A stretch of DNA of 64,000 bases from Syngnathus acus (lineage: Eukaryota > Chordata > Actinopteri > Syngnathiformes > Syngnathidae), in contig NC_051092.1 of the NCBI RefSeq assembly GCF_901709675.1, forward strand, positions 3,910,491-3,974,490. Reading direction: 5' to 3'. Position numbers and translations under genes: made by a program. The notes below the pieces were generated by a model that ran no database searches, was not told where the DNA came from, and saw only the letters and a list, made by a program, of their open reading frames with translations. Every line of letters begins with the position of its first letter. The stretch's first letter is position 1. Of this stretch, positions 23,101 through 37,800 are shown one piece after another.

Positions 23101-25851
23101 GTTTATGTCTTGGTGACCCTTCAAAGAAAAACAAGGTTATGAAAATGTAGTAAGGACGAGGTCACGGCGAGGTAGACGGATGACGGCTCGCCGTGGTTGT
23201 CCGTCTTGCGGTTATGGCGAGTGGCAAGCCTGGAAACAAGCCTTCCATTATGGCGGCTTCTCCCGAGATAAAGCCAAAGCGCCCGACGGCCGCTCGTTTG
23301 TCTTTGCTTCCACTTTCTGGCATGTTTCCGCTTTACTGCAACTGTCTGTCATTGTCACGCTGAAAGCGAAAAAACAGTCGTCACCTTTGCTGAACCCTGC
23401 ACTTTTCCTTAAGGATTTAAAACAACAAAGAGTCATTTGGAGTTTTATTGCTCTCTGCCCGTTTCTCATTATCTGGCCCTTTCATCGTCCTGGCCGACCC
23501 GCTTCGCTTTGTCGTTCTTTTCTCTTCCTGGGGAAGTTAAAGATTTCCCTTCTTGTTTTCTCCGTGCTTTGACTGGCAGATCGCGCAGCAGGTTGAGATG
23601 CGGCCGCACGGCAACGTTCTGTGCAGAACTCATTACTGCTGACACCCCCCGACTGATTTCCATTGCTACAGACGAACACCTGATAATACCGATAAGACCC
23701 CACGGAACATTTTCCTGCGGCTTCCGACTTGGATTTGATTACAAGTCAGATCTCCCTTCAAGTCAATGATAATGAGTACACACATTTATTTGCCGTTAAC
23801 TCTAATTGGCAAAAAAAAAAAGAGTGACTGGCAACAACCTTTTAAAAAATATACAGAATTGCAGATATTAACAGTTAAATACACCAGCGACTATCATACA
23901 AAGATCTGAATCTCTCAGTTTAAGATGCATCATTTTAATAAGACTTCCTTGATACCAATTACTACTTTCCTAACAGCCATGCACTTGGCACTATCCTGTG
24001 ACACCATTGAGAGCACAAACCCTTATGAAGGATTAAGCATCTATTTGTCAAATACCGTATTTTTCGGGCCATAAGGATGATAAGGCACATTAAGGGAAAC
24101 AAACCAGCGCAGCAAATAAGTCAAACTTGAACACGAACTTGATTATAAGGCGCACGGTCGGATTTTGAGAAAATTTAAGAATGTGAAACACGCCTTATAG
24201 TTAAAAAAAAACCGGTATAATGCGGATATTCTTTATACCTGGAACACACCGTACTGGTGCTCGACTCCGAGAATGTCTGGCTGTGTTTTGGAGGTACAGC
24301 AGGAGCAGGTTGCTCGGGGCTAAGCGGCAGCTCCCGCCATTAGCGACATCTAATTAACACACGCTAATTAGGAGTGACGGATGGATTCCTTTGTAAGGCC
24401 CTTGCTAAATAAATAACGAATACATAATTATTGAGCTTAAACAAGCCACTTGAGCTTAAGCAAGTCCCCACGAGACCTTGAAGGGGAGGCAGAGAGCGTT
24501 GAAATATTCACGAGCTCGGCGTCAGGTGGGAGGTGGCAGCTGCGATGCTCTCAACGGCTGCCGTACGTGAAATGAAAAAGGGATGCGCGTTCTTTTCCCG
24601 TCTAACAAAGCCGCGCTTGTAACCTCCGTGTCGCTTTGGGACTTGGAACTCGAATGCGAATGACGTTTTATGGAACGACGTTAAAATGAACCGAAGCTAA
24701 AATATGAACGGAAAAATGATGTAACATCCAGCATATAAATAATAAAAATGTGATATATGTATATATATATATAAATCTATATAATAAGAAATAAATATCC
24801 AGCAATAATAATACAAAATCTATCTAGCTAGCTAGCTAGCTAGCTATATAGTTATATAGCTATATAGATAGCTAGCTATATATTATCCATCCATACATTT
24901 TCTATACCGCTTAATAAACATAAATATATATAATTCTGTCTGGTGGTCACAGCTAAAGACGAGTCATCTCAAGCCTGAAAAAGCTCCAAGAGTGAGAAGG
25001 AGGCCCACGTACGTCTCGGACCGTAAACGCCATTTACAGCCTCCCCTTTCGAAAGCTAACAAATTGAACACGTTCAGAGCCGCTGATCAAAAGTGTCTGC
25101 GGCGTCGCGCGACAAGATGAAAGATGCTCGACCGTTGTCTGTGATCTCATGCTACGTTTCTGAGAGGCCCGCGAGGGACAGCGCTTGTTATTAGTTACAA
25201 GCGCTACAAGTGTACCGTCTCAAAATCACCTTCAAAGTACATGGCTCGTAAAACACCGAAGCAGACTTCAAGTTTTTTACGAGCTCCTCCAGCCCACTTT
25301 TCTTAATGAGGCGGACCAAAATGCTTCACCGCATTAGAAACCATTACGGACCGGCCCACCGGCGTAAAAACGCCGTCATTGGAGAAAAGTGCTGATTTAG
25401 GATCTCATTATTCGACAGATCACAACACTGATGCAAACAAAACGCTTTTACGACTTCGATGTTTCGTCAAACTTGTCTTTTCGAGCACTCGACTTATATA
25501 AACACAACATATATAAATAATTAAAATTGCTTTGTGGATTTGAATTCGATTAATCGTCCCGCCCTATTCCACTCTTACAGTCTTCAGTGGATCTAAAGAC
25601 GGACTACTCAAAAGAAAACTCACCAAAGACTTGCGTATGTTGTCAGTGGTTAATACAACAAAATAAAAATGTCAATTTCACGCCCCAAAATAGCGACGAA
25701 AAGCAAAAGTGGTCTCCTAATTCTTTCCAGAGTGGTCCATTAACGTCAAGAGGACACGGCGCCGCGTTGCCACACTGACTGGGCAGCCGTGTTTGGGGGC
25801 ACGCGCGACATGGCGGCTCCCTGCGTACATTTAGATCCATAACTCAAGTGT

Positions 25852-25896
<45 letters not shown>

Positions 25897-28800
25897 TGTG
25901 TGAGTGTGTGCCCTCCTCTGCTGCGTGGTGCATAATTCATGAGGTATCACACTTCTAGCTAGCGTCTTGTCTGTCAGCAGCACACACATACGCACACGAT
26001 AATGACGAGTCACACAAACCGTCACAATTCAAACCCACCAGCACCCTTACGCGTAATTACACAAACAAAACACAAAGGGGAACAATCCAAAATGGCGACT
26101 GCTACAAGGCGATACATATATATATATTTTAGTCATTTTTTTTATGACGGGCCGTCAGTCTGCAGTGGGACGAGTCTCAGGGGAGACTTCTAAAAGCTGC
26201 CAGGCTTCTGAGAATAAAGACGACCGAAGGGTTGGGCTTATGCTCTGAGTGAAAGCATTTCCATGTTCATCCACCCGAAGCCACCCTTCGTCCCGCAGCC
26301 GGCGCCCACACGTGTGGGTGGAGGAAACCGGCATTATCCCCCGACCCGTCACTCTGCACAATTCCCATTCTGTCACATCAGGAACATCTCCGTCTCCTAC
26401 TTTCCACTAACCCTAAGCCTAACTTGTCTTTGACTCGACAAGGAACAGAGAAGCCAGTATCGAAATGCAAAAAATCTATTACCGTAGTTTCCAGAGTATA
26501 AGATACATCCCCCAATTTGCTAGGATTTACGTTGTGTACGATTATATGCTGCACAAAAACTCAAATCCAATATCATGACACCACGGAGTAGCCGTACAAA
26601 AAAAAAAAAACATTCCCGCAGCATTACTAAGCAAGGACAATCAATTACGTTGGGTGCAGACCACCCCAATGACATTTGGGTTTGCAGTACCGATGTGTGC
26701 ACAGTACTGAATAGTTTGTATCTCAATAAATAGACTGCAGGAATCTAAATGATGCATCACTCCCCCCTCGCTGGGAGCTGCTGTCAAGCAGACAGGAGAC
26801 AGTAAAAAAAAAAAAAAAAAAACTCCCTCTTGACCCCTCAATCGAACTAAATTGTGCCAGAGGCTTAGAGTGTCCCCGGTGGTGCTACTGGTGCTGGTCC
26901 AAGACATTAAAAAAAATAATAGCGCGCGCGGGGATGCTAGCTGTCACCGAGCTGACGAGGATGAACTTGAGGACAAATAAGATGTCCAAGCGCCATGTTG
27001 CGCTGGCAAACATGTCGCCTTGGGCGCAACGAGAAGCTTCGGCTTGTTCGAGTTGTTAGTTATTCTGCGTGTGTGCAGGCGTGAGTGTGTGTATGCATGT
27101 ATATACACACTGCTGTCCAATGTCCAAATGCAGACATTGTCTTACATGACACCAAAATTGCTAAATTGCTGCTAAAAGCACGAGCATGTAACTTGTGCAA
27201 ACACATGTTAATAAAGTTGTCAAACAGCGAGTCTTATATTTCCCCCTGAGAGTGTCTGCTGGAAAATTACACCCTTATAAAGAAAAGAAAAGCTTTCTTG
27301 AGTGTGAGGCGTAGCTCAAAAGGCTTCCGCTTTGACTGAAACTAATTAGCCCGAACAGAATTATCGTCAACAAAAGTGGCCCGCAAAGAACAGAAGTGGC
27401 CATTTGAAGGACGGCCCGTCAAGAGTAAAGCGAGCTATAAGAAAGGCTCGAGACAGCCTTCTCGGACATCCTCTGCTTCCTCAGCGGAGAAAATTCATTT
27501 ACTTTGAGATGGGCAGTAAAAAAAAAAAAAAAAGGCCTCATAAAAAAGGACCTTTATGGGCAATCAATAGCCGAAGCAACGAGTGAGGACGACAGGCCGG
27601 CTTCCCTTCGCTCAAGTGCAAAGGGAAGCGTCTTGACTTGACTTTCTATTAACGCCGGCGTTTGTCTCTTGAAGGACATTCCGCCAGAGGTTGAAATTGG
27701 ATGTGAGAAAGCAAGTGATTAGACGCAGCCGTCCAGATGAGATTGTGGCTTCCGAAAAGCAGCTGGTTAATTTTCTGAGGGGATGCGTCGTCACGAAGTG
27801 GTTCCCGCATTGGGTGGATTTCAATGTTTTTGTTGTACAGGCCTTACGTAATGTTTTGCAATTTTCCTCCTGCCTTCTCGGAGACATTAGCGGCCTGGTA
27901 TGTGGGCCACTTAAATGTCTCGGATCAAATAGGACACTTGTTTTTCCCCCTTCGGGCTTCACTACATTGAGGAAATACCGTATGAGTTTTTTTTTTGGGG
28001 GGTAGGGTACAATTTGCTACTAAACTCCAGGCTCATATTTAACATCGGGACCGTGGCTCTGGCCTGAGCCGATGAGGATGAAGTCGGCGCTGATTAATGC
28101 GTGATATAGAGTAATTCCCATACTGCTGCATGTGCACTACAAATCCTCCATCGTGGCAATAAAAGAGCTACAAGGCCATTATTCACTCGGGTGTGCAGCC
28201 GCACACACGCACGCACGCGCACATTACAGATGAATGACCAATAAGCACATCGGTGTGTGCATTTATTCATCAAGCGGGGTGGGCCACCTTAACCTATCAG
28301 GGGACATATCAAGTCGATACTAAACGCGTGAAAATATACAACGCGATGATTGAGCATTGCTTCAAACATTGCATCGTGTTTTCATGCTGCATAATAATGC
28401 TCATAATATAAACAAACACATATACATGACATAATAATGTCAAATAAAAATCGGATATATATATATATATATTTTAGCACGCCACTTCCCCAACAATGTC
28501 CGTTGCGGAAGGGCAATTTAACACCTCTCACCTGTCTCACATCTCTTGCCAGTGAATCCTTGCGGGCAGGCGCAGTTGTTAGGTGAGAGGCAGGTCCCTC
28601 CGTTCTGGCACAAGCCGTCACACATAGCTGAAGCAAGAGCAAGGGGGGGGGGGGATTGGGGGGCGGAGTCATAACTCACAAGGATGAATGAGCATTAACT
28701 ATGCAATTAGAGCAGCACCGGCGTATGTACGTATTTGCATACGGAATAAGAGCTAATTCACCAACGTGATACACGATATTATTTTCCGTGATGAATGAGT

Positions 28801-31800
28801 CTTGCCAAGGTTAACGCAAAAAATGTTCATCATCCACGCTTAGGCTGTTAGCTAATGTGCGTCCACAAGATGATGGAATGCCGTGGAGATAGATGAAGCG
28901 GATAATACCGATGCCGTGTGCTAGCTCGGATGAACAAATATTAAAACTTAATTTGGGGCTGAGCTTCAAAGTGATACATAATTTTGAAAACCAGGCCGGG
29001 TACCTTTGCAGACGGTGCCGTTGCCGGCGTAGCCCGGCTTGCACGAGCAGCTGTGTCCTCCCACCATGTTGAAGCACAAGGCGTTCTCGTCGCAGTCGTG
29101 GAGGCCGCTCAGGCACTCGTCGTGCTCTGGGAAGGACACAGAAGACTCTTTTAAAAAAAATTAAAAAAATTCACGCATACAAAACACGTGACAATGTGAT
29201 GTTGGATTAAATGACTCTGGAGGAAGTAAATAGACGTTAGTCGCTTGCATCTCTTCTGCAATGATCTATTTAAGCTGTTTCACTTTAATTTGTTGTTATT
29301 GTTTGGGAGCTGACAGAATGATAAATCAGGCGTAAATGGACTTCTTAATGTGCACTAATGCATCAATGAAGACATCTGCTTTGCTTTGTCATTTCCTCAA
29401 TGAGCCGAAGGCTTCCGAACGTGGATGTGTTTGTACCGTACGTTTTCACAAGTGTTTCTTGTGGAAACATAACAGTTTACACTAGTCTATGGAAATTCTA
29501 CTCTGCATCCTAATTAGAAATTGGGGGGCGTATCCTGTACATACACATTTAGTACAGCACACAGTCATCTTCATAACATAAGCGACAAATCCCCTCATAT
29601 AGCGGCTAAAAGCGTTCAAAGTCAATAATTATATCCAAATAATTATGTCCAAAAAAATGTCCATTATAAAATGAACACACAGGCATCATTTTCTGTAGGC
29701 CTAAAATGTAGGATTCAAGAGTAATTAGCAGACTTCTTTCAAAATGTACACAATGTCAAACGTATATTGTGCTGCCACCAGGTGGTCGACAGTGAAATTA
29801 CACGCAAAATAAACGGGAGGCAGAACAAAAAAAAATGACAAAAATGGAACTTGCAGTGTATTTATTTGTTGTTTTTCCACGGTGGATAAAAGATACACCG
29901 CATGATAAATTAGATAGCTGTAGCTAAATCAAAAATAAGAATCTCACAAGTCAACAAGCTTACAGGTGCAGGATTTGAGATTAAGTAGCAAGTTAGTCTT
30001 AGTAAAATTCGGTTTAGCATTTAAATTTAAAGGCTACAGATGGCTTCATGCAAAGTAATCTTGTTTAGTCATAGCCTCCAGCACCTCCTTATAAATATTT
30101 TAACGATTAAGGAGTCCCGCACTTAATTTCTCAACAGATAAGGAACATCATTTATAAAGTGGCCTCCAGTGGACTGGAAAGCAGACATGGAGAAGTTGCG
30201 CCACTGCTCAAATACGTGACATCGATTTGTCGAGTCGTAATATATAAGATTTGCGTCATTCATATATTTGAATGCACTGACACGGCAACAAATCTGAAAG
30301 AAAAAAAAAAAACTCTCAATTTTCCGTCTGTTTGCAGCATCTGGAAGAATACTGCAGCTTTTTTATGGGAGAGAAGAACAATCTGCGCCCACTTAATGAA
30401 CCCTTCTCCTCCCGGGCCTGGGCCGTGTTTGCTTACGAGGTGAAATGTTCCTCTTGTCTCTCAAATCCCTTCGGCGGCGGCGTAATCTGAAAACCTTATC
30501 TTTGCAACCAAAAAAGTACAACGTTGAAGAAACAACATTTCAAGCGTCCGCCTGAGTGATGACGAGGCCTTTTAACGAATATCCTTCACGTGCCTGTGAA
30601 CGGACGCGCATCGTCCATCAGTCAATTGCTCTAATGGGGAAGGAGTGTTTTACCAAGGTCGCGTTAGCCCCGCCCCCTTCAGCGTTTTGAGTTATTTTGA
30701 TATTTTAGGGGGTATTACACCGGGAGCAGTGCAGGTGAGCGGCTTGGTAATTGCTCCCTGGCGCCGGTTCCTGCTGCTCAAGGCGTAGACAGACGAACAA
30801 TCAATTATGTACAGTCAGTCAGCGGGGATGCGAGCGTCTTCTCCTGCTTGACTCGTTCCAGCCTCTGACAAAACAACAACCTTTGGGCCGCCCCGGTGAA
30901 AAGACTCCATTGTCGTCTTTAACTGGTGTGACAGCAGCCCTTTGAAAATGCGTCGTCGTTGTTGTTTTTAAACATATTCCGCCATGAATGAAGCATGTTG
31001 AGTTTTGACACTCGAAACTGTGATTTCTTTTCATTTTCTTGATCCTATTTTTGTGTCCCAGGGTGACAGCATTGTTAGCATAGCAAAGTCAAGAGTAGCA
31101 TCATGTGAAAACAATCACTTGAGGGGAGGGGGGTGTTTACGCTACTCTAATTATCATATCAGTCTTCCGTTTGTTCGTTTTTTAATTGCACGATTTGGGA
31201 AGGCCCCGCATTCCAACGTCCTTCCTGCAGTCAACCATCCATCACTCTGTCAGAAGCTGCTGCGCCTCAGGAAAAAGCACGTCAGGTTATCTCGGGATTA
31301 AACAAGGACACACAACCCGAGCGCGGCGGCGTACACAGCCCCTGGACGGCCCGCTTTAATAACAATCAAAGCGAGTGCAGAGCCGAGCCTCCACCTTTTA
31401 TGGATTAACGACTAATCTAAGGCCTGAGTAAAAGATGAAGACTTGAAGAGATGACCTTCAGTGTATGACGGAAGGTTTCCCATTTTAAGTCCGGCCACTG
31501 TGCAGAGTCACCGTGACCCGATGACCTCTCACAGCGCAGTTGGACCTGGGGTAAAAACAAGGCGACGAGCCGAGAAGAAATACAAGTCGGGGCTCCGTGC
31601 TGTTTGGTCTGGATTAAATCTGCCAATCTGCCCTTTAATCCGCCGCATAAACACTGAGCCATGAAATGAACTACCGTCAACTTAATCCTCTTTGCCAGGC
31701 GGCCTCGCGCGAAAACCCGGCCGGCCCGTCAATACGACAACATTGTTTTGCGCTGACTTTGCAATCTGTTAATTGGCCGAAGCAATTGAGGGAGATAAAA

Positions 31801-34800
31801 AAGCTCATCCATCATGCGAATGCGCAATGTCAATAAAGGTACCGCCGGGGGTTGCTTTTAATGTCTCTCTTCCACCCGCTGTAATATTTCTTGCGCGGTC
31901 AATTTGGAGCCATCAGCACTCCCCTCGGGCTCTTTTTCAAACAGCGGCAGATGTCCGATGGCCGCGGACTCTCGCGAGCCGCTAGCTTAGCATCGTGATT
32001 GTGCTTATTGTCAATTACCGCCACCGGTGCTAAACAGGCATGCATAAAGAGTCGCACCCCGGAGCGTGCTCTATTATTAATTTGAACTTTTTTAATGAGC
32101 GCCTGGTGCGATGTTTGCTTTCACTGACAATCGCGTTAAGTTGATTTCCTTCGCAAAGACGGTAATGAAACCGGTGTGTTAAATCGCAGATGTCCAAACG
32201 TGGGATCGCAATTGCTTCTCAGAAGGTAAAAACGCTGAAGGCCATTTTATTTTCTTAGCAAGGATCTTCTTGAGTAGAAAATAGGAGAAAAGTTGAGCCA
32301 AAGTTTTTTTTTTCACCATTAAAAGTTGCTTGACTGATATTCATAAGCAAAGCGTGATTATTGTGGCGACCCGATTCATTTGTGTTGCGTTCCTGATGAT
32401 TGCGCATTTGTTATCAGGCACTCAATGGCCAGATGCTAAATGTATGGGAGCTGATAGTCCAGAAGCTCAGTGCAAAGATTACCACTGTGATTCGACTGAT
32501 GCGGCGAATGAGTTTTGACATCAAGCCCACCCGGGTTTAATCACGCATATTGACTTTCATAAGGAGACGTGCGGCCTCGGCGTACTGCGGTGCGACGATT
32601 CGAAGCCGTTTTAATAGAGCCTGCATACGAGGCAGTGCTGCAATTTTAATCCACTGGTTTGGGATGGTTATTAATCTCCATAGAGAATCTGGGGAATGAG
32701 CACACGGTGGCAGACAGCAAGAACAGTGCGGAAATAAACTTTTGCTAGCGGCACAGATTAAAAAAGCGTCGGATTGCTGGTTCAGTGCTGCTGTATTGTT
32801 CTTATTCGGACGGCTCGGAGATGTTTTGTCGCGTCCGGAAAACAGCAGATGTCTTTCACAGGCTCGGTAGGTGACGATTTTAACGATAAGCACTAAAAAA
32901 AAAGAATGGTTTTCTTTCCAGAGGCTTCAATTTTTGTGTATTTCTTGACAAGGATATTTTATTGACGATGGGAGTCGTGTGGCCGGTTGCTAAGCAATCT
33001 GGCGCCACATGAAAACAAGACTGGAAATGAGCTGAGCCAAGAAACAGCACGACCTCCTGCAGAAGTACATTTAAGGTGACTTTTGCTGTACTTTTGTCTT
33101 TGCGGGAATTAATACTGCAGAGTAAGCGGATTGACAACTTTAAAATGACATTCAGGCCTAAACAAGCGGCGGAATTATGCTTAAATTCAATATAAAATGT
33201 CTTTTGTCATGTTTGTAAATATCCAGTGTAAGCGGAATATAAAATGTTGCTGGAGTTACACTTTCAAGCCTGAGCTTCTTGTTGCTCTTGTTTCCATTGA
33301 CCTTAGTTTCAACTTTGATCAGGAATAAATTGCTCTGCCGCTTCCATCACGGTTTCTCAAGTTCTCTGCCATTTTCTCTTCTCGACTCATACACAGGCAG
33401 AGCACGGCGTATCCCAACCGTCTCCACACACTCATACAGACACTATAAATACTTGAAAACATTTTCTTCAAAGTTTCCAGCGCCGTCGGAAAACACTTCA
33501 GTAGTTTTTATAGACGATAGGAATCGACGTTAGCTTTCCTATAGCTTCATTCGCTTGAGCCTGAACAATTTTCTTTCCCATTTTATTTGTGCGCGCGCAG
33601 CCTCGCAGTCAAATGTTTATCGGCATTGAGGGGGCAATTAGTTGTCCTCGCATGGGCAACGAGAGGGCCATAGCAGTTCAAGAGCCCTTGCATCTTAAAA
33701 GGCAACGGATTTACACACTGCCAGCAATTCTGCACTTCGGTGGCACTTAATGAATCCCACGCAAACTTTTCTTATGAGGGCACATACGAATAAAATGACA
33801 AGGGTAAACTGTGGGAAAACATGTTGGATTTGATAGAATACGGGATGAGGGTCATGAGGGTCCTTTGGATTTTTTTTTTTTTTTAGCATCTCAGCAATTG
33901 TGAAAATCTTCACACGTGGCACCAATTATGTTGGTGCCACTAATGATGGGCAAATGAAGCTTCAAGATGATTCATGAACCCGTTGTTGTGTTTACTTAGA
34001 CCTCTAGATGGCACTGTCTGTTCATCGAAGAGCTGAAAGCCCACCGACTTGCCATTTCTTGAAACCCTCACTTTAAACCAACATTGCCATCGAGAGGAGC
34101 CAAAGAATATAACAACTGGTTCATGAAGCTTCATTTTCCCATCACTACTTCATGAGACCAAAAAGTTCCGTTTATTTACATTACATTGCAAAAACTTGGC
34201 TCAATTGTTCCCCGACATGCTAAACGAAGCACCGCAACAAAAATGAAGACGGTTGGTTGTAAAACTGCAGACCTTAGCATACTTGGAACCTTTGACTGAT
34301 CAGGCAGAATCGGTTTTACTCATAAAAAAAAAAGGATAATAGTGAGTAGAGTTGCATCAGGCCACGTAAATATCAAACTGGATGGTTTTGTAAGACTTGA
34401 AATAGCCCAAGGTCTTCACTATGCACTCCAACTTGGGTCGTCCTGTCAAGTGGTGGAAGGAGCTGGAAGCTTATTTGTAATTTCAGACTCTTTGTGTCCA
34501 CTGTTGCTATTCTGCTGCCAAGTGTATCAAGCTTTTCAAAGCTTTCTTTCATTGGTCAGCCACTCTGGTGTCACAAAGCTCTTGTAATTACATTCCAGGG
34601 CTGCCGTTAAAGAACTCACCTGTGCAGGAGTAGTCATCGATCCTGATGTAGCCCGTGTGGCAGATGCACATGAAGGAGCCGGGGGTGTTAACACACATGG
34701 TGTTCTCCCTGCAATAGTGTTTCCCTTCAGCGCACTCGTCAATGTCTGAAAAGGAAAGTGGGCAAGCATAAGTCGACGCTGGGTTGGATTGGATTTCTCA

Positions 34801-37800
34801 AAATGATCTGCAGTGTCCATTGAGCAAGAGCACCGACAGTATTTGGCTAATCATATCAGAAAGGGTCCCGTCGATTGACCTTTGTGTAAGAAATGATTCG
34901 GATATTGAATAGCGGATTACGGTTTGGCGCCTTTTTCCAGGTCGCATAATACCTTGTTTGGAATCGATATTCTATAAGACAAGGTTGGTGACTCGTCATT
35001 GATTTAACTTCCACATTATTTTGTCACCTTTAAGTAAGCGGGAAGACGTTTCAGACATGCTAGCCTTCCTCTAATGTTTCATGGTTCTTGGACGATAAAT
35101 TGTTTCAAGAGTGGCAGTATTAGCTGATTTTGCTGGCTGAGATGAAAATGTTGGTTCAGGTCAAGAATGTCAAAATCAATTCAGTTCAGAAACCACATCC
35201 GCCCCAAATTTAATTTCAGGTTGACTAGACTGAATATATTCACAGCTTGATAAGATATGAATCATGACAATTTCACATTTTAGTAATTTGTGGGAGAAAG
35301 TAATTACGAATACGTGAAGAATATATTCAATAGTGGAAATTGTGACGAACAAAAATGGGCAGGAGGGAAGAGGGCAGCTTGGTGGGTTTGCTCCAAAATT
35401 CTAAATTTAAGAACCTGTTATTTGTCTACATGTGGCCAGTAATCGTCTGGAGACCAGTCCAGGGTGTCCCCCTTTTTGCCAAAGTCAGCTGGGATAAGCT
35501 CCAGCTCACCTGGGAGGACAAGCTTTATAGAAAATGAATGGATGCAAACAAAATGATGTTTTCACCAGCCTTGATTAAAATTGCGCTGTCCCTTTGCATT
35601 TCTAAGGTGTCTTTTTGAGAAATAGACGTCTTGAGAGGTGGACCAACCTATCACAAAAAAACACCTTGTCTCTTCACAATATGGCCTAAAAGGAGATTTA
35701 GGATCCTGTGAGGAAATTTGGTGGTAAAAAAGCTATTTGTCTTTGTGGATGTCAAGCAAGGGACAAAATGCAGCTGGTCCCGTCCGTGACAATGACGCAG
35801 CGCTCGATTTGCAATCCCTTCAAAGTAAGAAAATCTGGCAACGGCTTGCTTACGTCAGAAGTGTGGAAGTAACTGTTCATAAAGCAAAGTCGAGAGTACG
35901 TTAATGCGTCGGACTGCAATATAAAGTGGCTTATACGGCTTTAAGAATGTCATTTATTAGTTTGGCCTTCTCACGCTCACAAATCCATTTTTGGATGTAA
36001 TAGCTGTTGCTAAGGCAACGGCTATTCCTGGGCTTTAAAACGGCGTGCCTTTGCATCAGACGGGCGAATCGACAATCTCGCTAACAGTATAAAAATTAAT
36101 CTCGGTAGAGTGATGCAACCCAATGTAATTAGAGCGAAATCAAAATGGAGCAAACAAACACGGCTCGGCATTATCCTCCGGGGTCTTGTGACCGTCCGTG
36201 TCGATTGTTCGGGTCAATAATGGGCAAAGCTCGCGAGAGGCCGTCTCCACGGTGCTCGCTATTACTAATCATTAGCAATCTATTATTCATTTCCTCGATT
36301 TCGTGTCTCTGCTCGGCTGCACAAAGACATTCAACCTTGAATCGGTTCCGTGCCAAATGCCTGGCGTGCACTTGAAGTTGAATTTCAATAGATTTGCATT
36401 GGAAAGATTTCAGCTCGCGTGTCCTTGCACAAACCGGGAGCTTAAGTACCTGCCCGCAACGGTTCCATTCACATTTCTTCATTGCGCAGTCGCATCGATA
36501 CGAGAGTCTTTGCGCTATTGAAAAAGCCTTCGGGAGAAATACTGAAAAAATCTCTCCACCTATAAGGAACATGTGTTATTCACTAAATGAATGGAGGCTA
36601 AGTGAACCTTGTCACTGGCCTTGAGGGAACCTGGTTGGAGAAAAAGACAAGTTGAGAGCAAAAAAAGTGTGAGATAAAGAAGTGAGCGAGATTGTCACAA
36701 AGGAAAGGGTGTGGGTAGGTTATCGTGGATTTAATACGGAAGGTTAGGAAAAAAAAAAAGATAGCCAATTGCAAATGCTGTCACTGGTCTCAAAGGACGT
36801 TGAGGGTTTTGATAGTTTTGGAGGTGAAAAGAAGTAAAGGGAAGAAGAAAACTTCAAGAGAGACAAGGGGAATAAATTGGGAAATAAGGAATAAAGAGTT
36901 CAAATAGCAAAATTGTGAATTTAACATAAGCAAAGAAATGACCAACTAAGAATTTGACGGTGAGTTTTGGGAAAATGTGACGTACATGTAAAAGAGAAAA
37001 ATTAAGGATTAAAAAAAGGAGATAAAGAAGTAAGAGACAATTGTTTAAAAATTTAACATCATAAGAACATAAATGAATGGCCAATTGAGAACCAGAGTTT
37101 TAGGGATGAAAAGAAGTTAAGAAAGGAGGACAACATTACAAAACCAAAGAGCTACGGGTTGAAAAGTCCACCGGTTGAGGGAGATAAAGCCGTAAAAACA
37201 AAAGAATCGTACCAGAGATGAAAAGGTTAGCAAGTAAGCGATAAAGTGGGAAGAGCGATCGTCCTCTTGGAAAGGGCAAAAGCATGGCTTTAACGTGGAA
37301 GATAAAAACGAATGACCATTTGGGAACGCTGTCACTGGCCTCCAGGAAAGTGTTTTTTTTGCGGGAAGGTGGACCAGGGAAGGGCAGAACCACAAGATTG
37401 ATTGTCCAAAAGTGTGGACTCAGTACAACAGTCGGGTAAGACAACAAATGGCCCATTGAGAATCCTGTCACTTGAAAATTGAGCCTTTAGTTTTTGGGCT
37501 GACACCAAGTCGAGGAATGTGTGAAAACCAGAAAGACAAGTTGGTATAAAAAGCAATCGAGACGTGAGAAAGATCGTCTTGGAGGAAATTGCTAAAGCCG
37601 AGATTTAAAAAAACCAATTCAGAACCTCGTCCGTCACTGTCCTGAAGCAAAGTTGAGAGTTGATCCCAACCATCCGAACAACACGTAAAGACAATTTAGT
37701 TTTCTGGATCCCAGTCAGCTGTCCACAACCTTGAGCTGAGGTCTGGAGGTGACCAGCCTCCTTCTGATTGGCTGAGCCTGACGACAGCTTGATTGAGAGC

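Larger units (their letters stand above)
21102..28531 (-). other. nell2 intron 15 (7.4 kb)
   Basis: A phase-1 intron. Listed separately are a K50-homeodomain motif cluster (22645-22745), a MITE-like element (24053-24217), a TAGC tract (24823-24880), a reverse retroposon tail (24884-24912), a GT microsatellite (25848-25910) and a partial MITE end (about 26480). A-runs lie at 26801-26820. No gene is seen. Confidence 0.88.
29127..34619 (-). other. nell2 intron 13 (5.5 kb)
   Basis: A phase-1 intron. It contains the hAT-like MITE with flanking hairpin (33916-34147) and a unique-looking stretch at about 31330-32600 with several AATTG/TTAATG words that might be conserved noncoding sequence. No exon is recognised. 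Confidence 0.88.
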
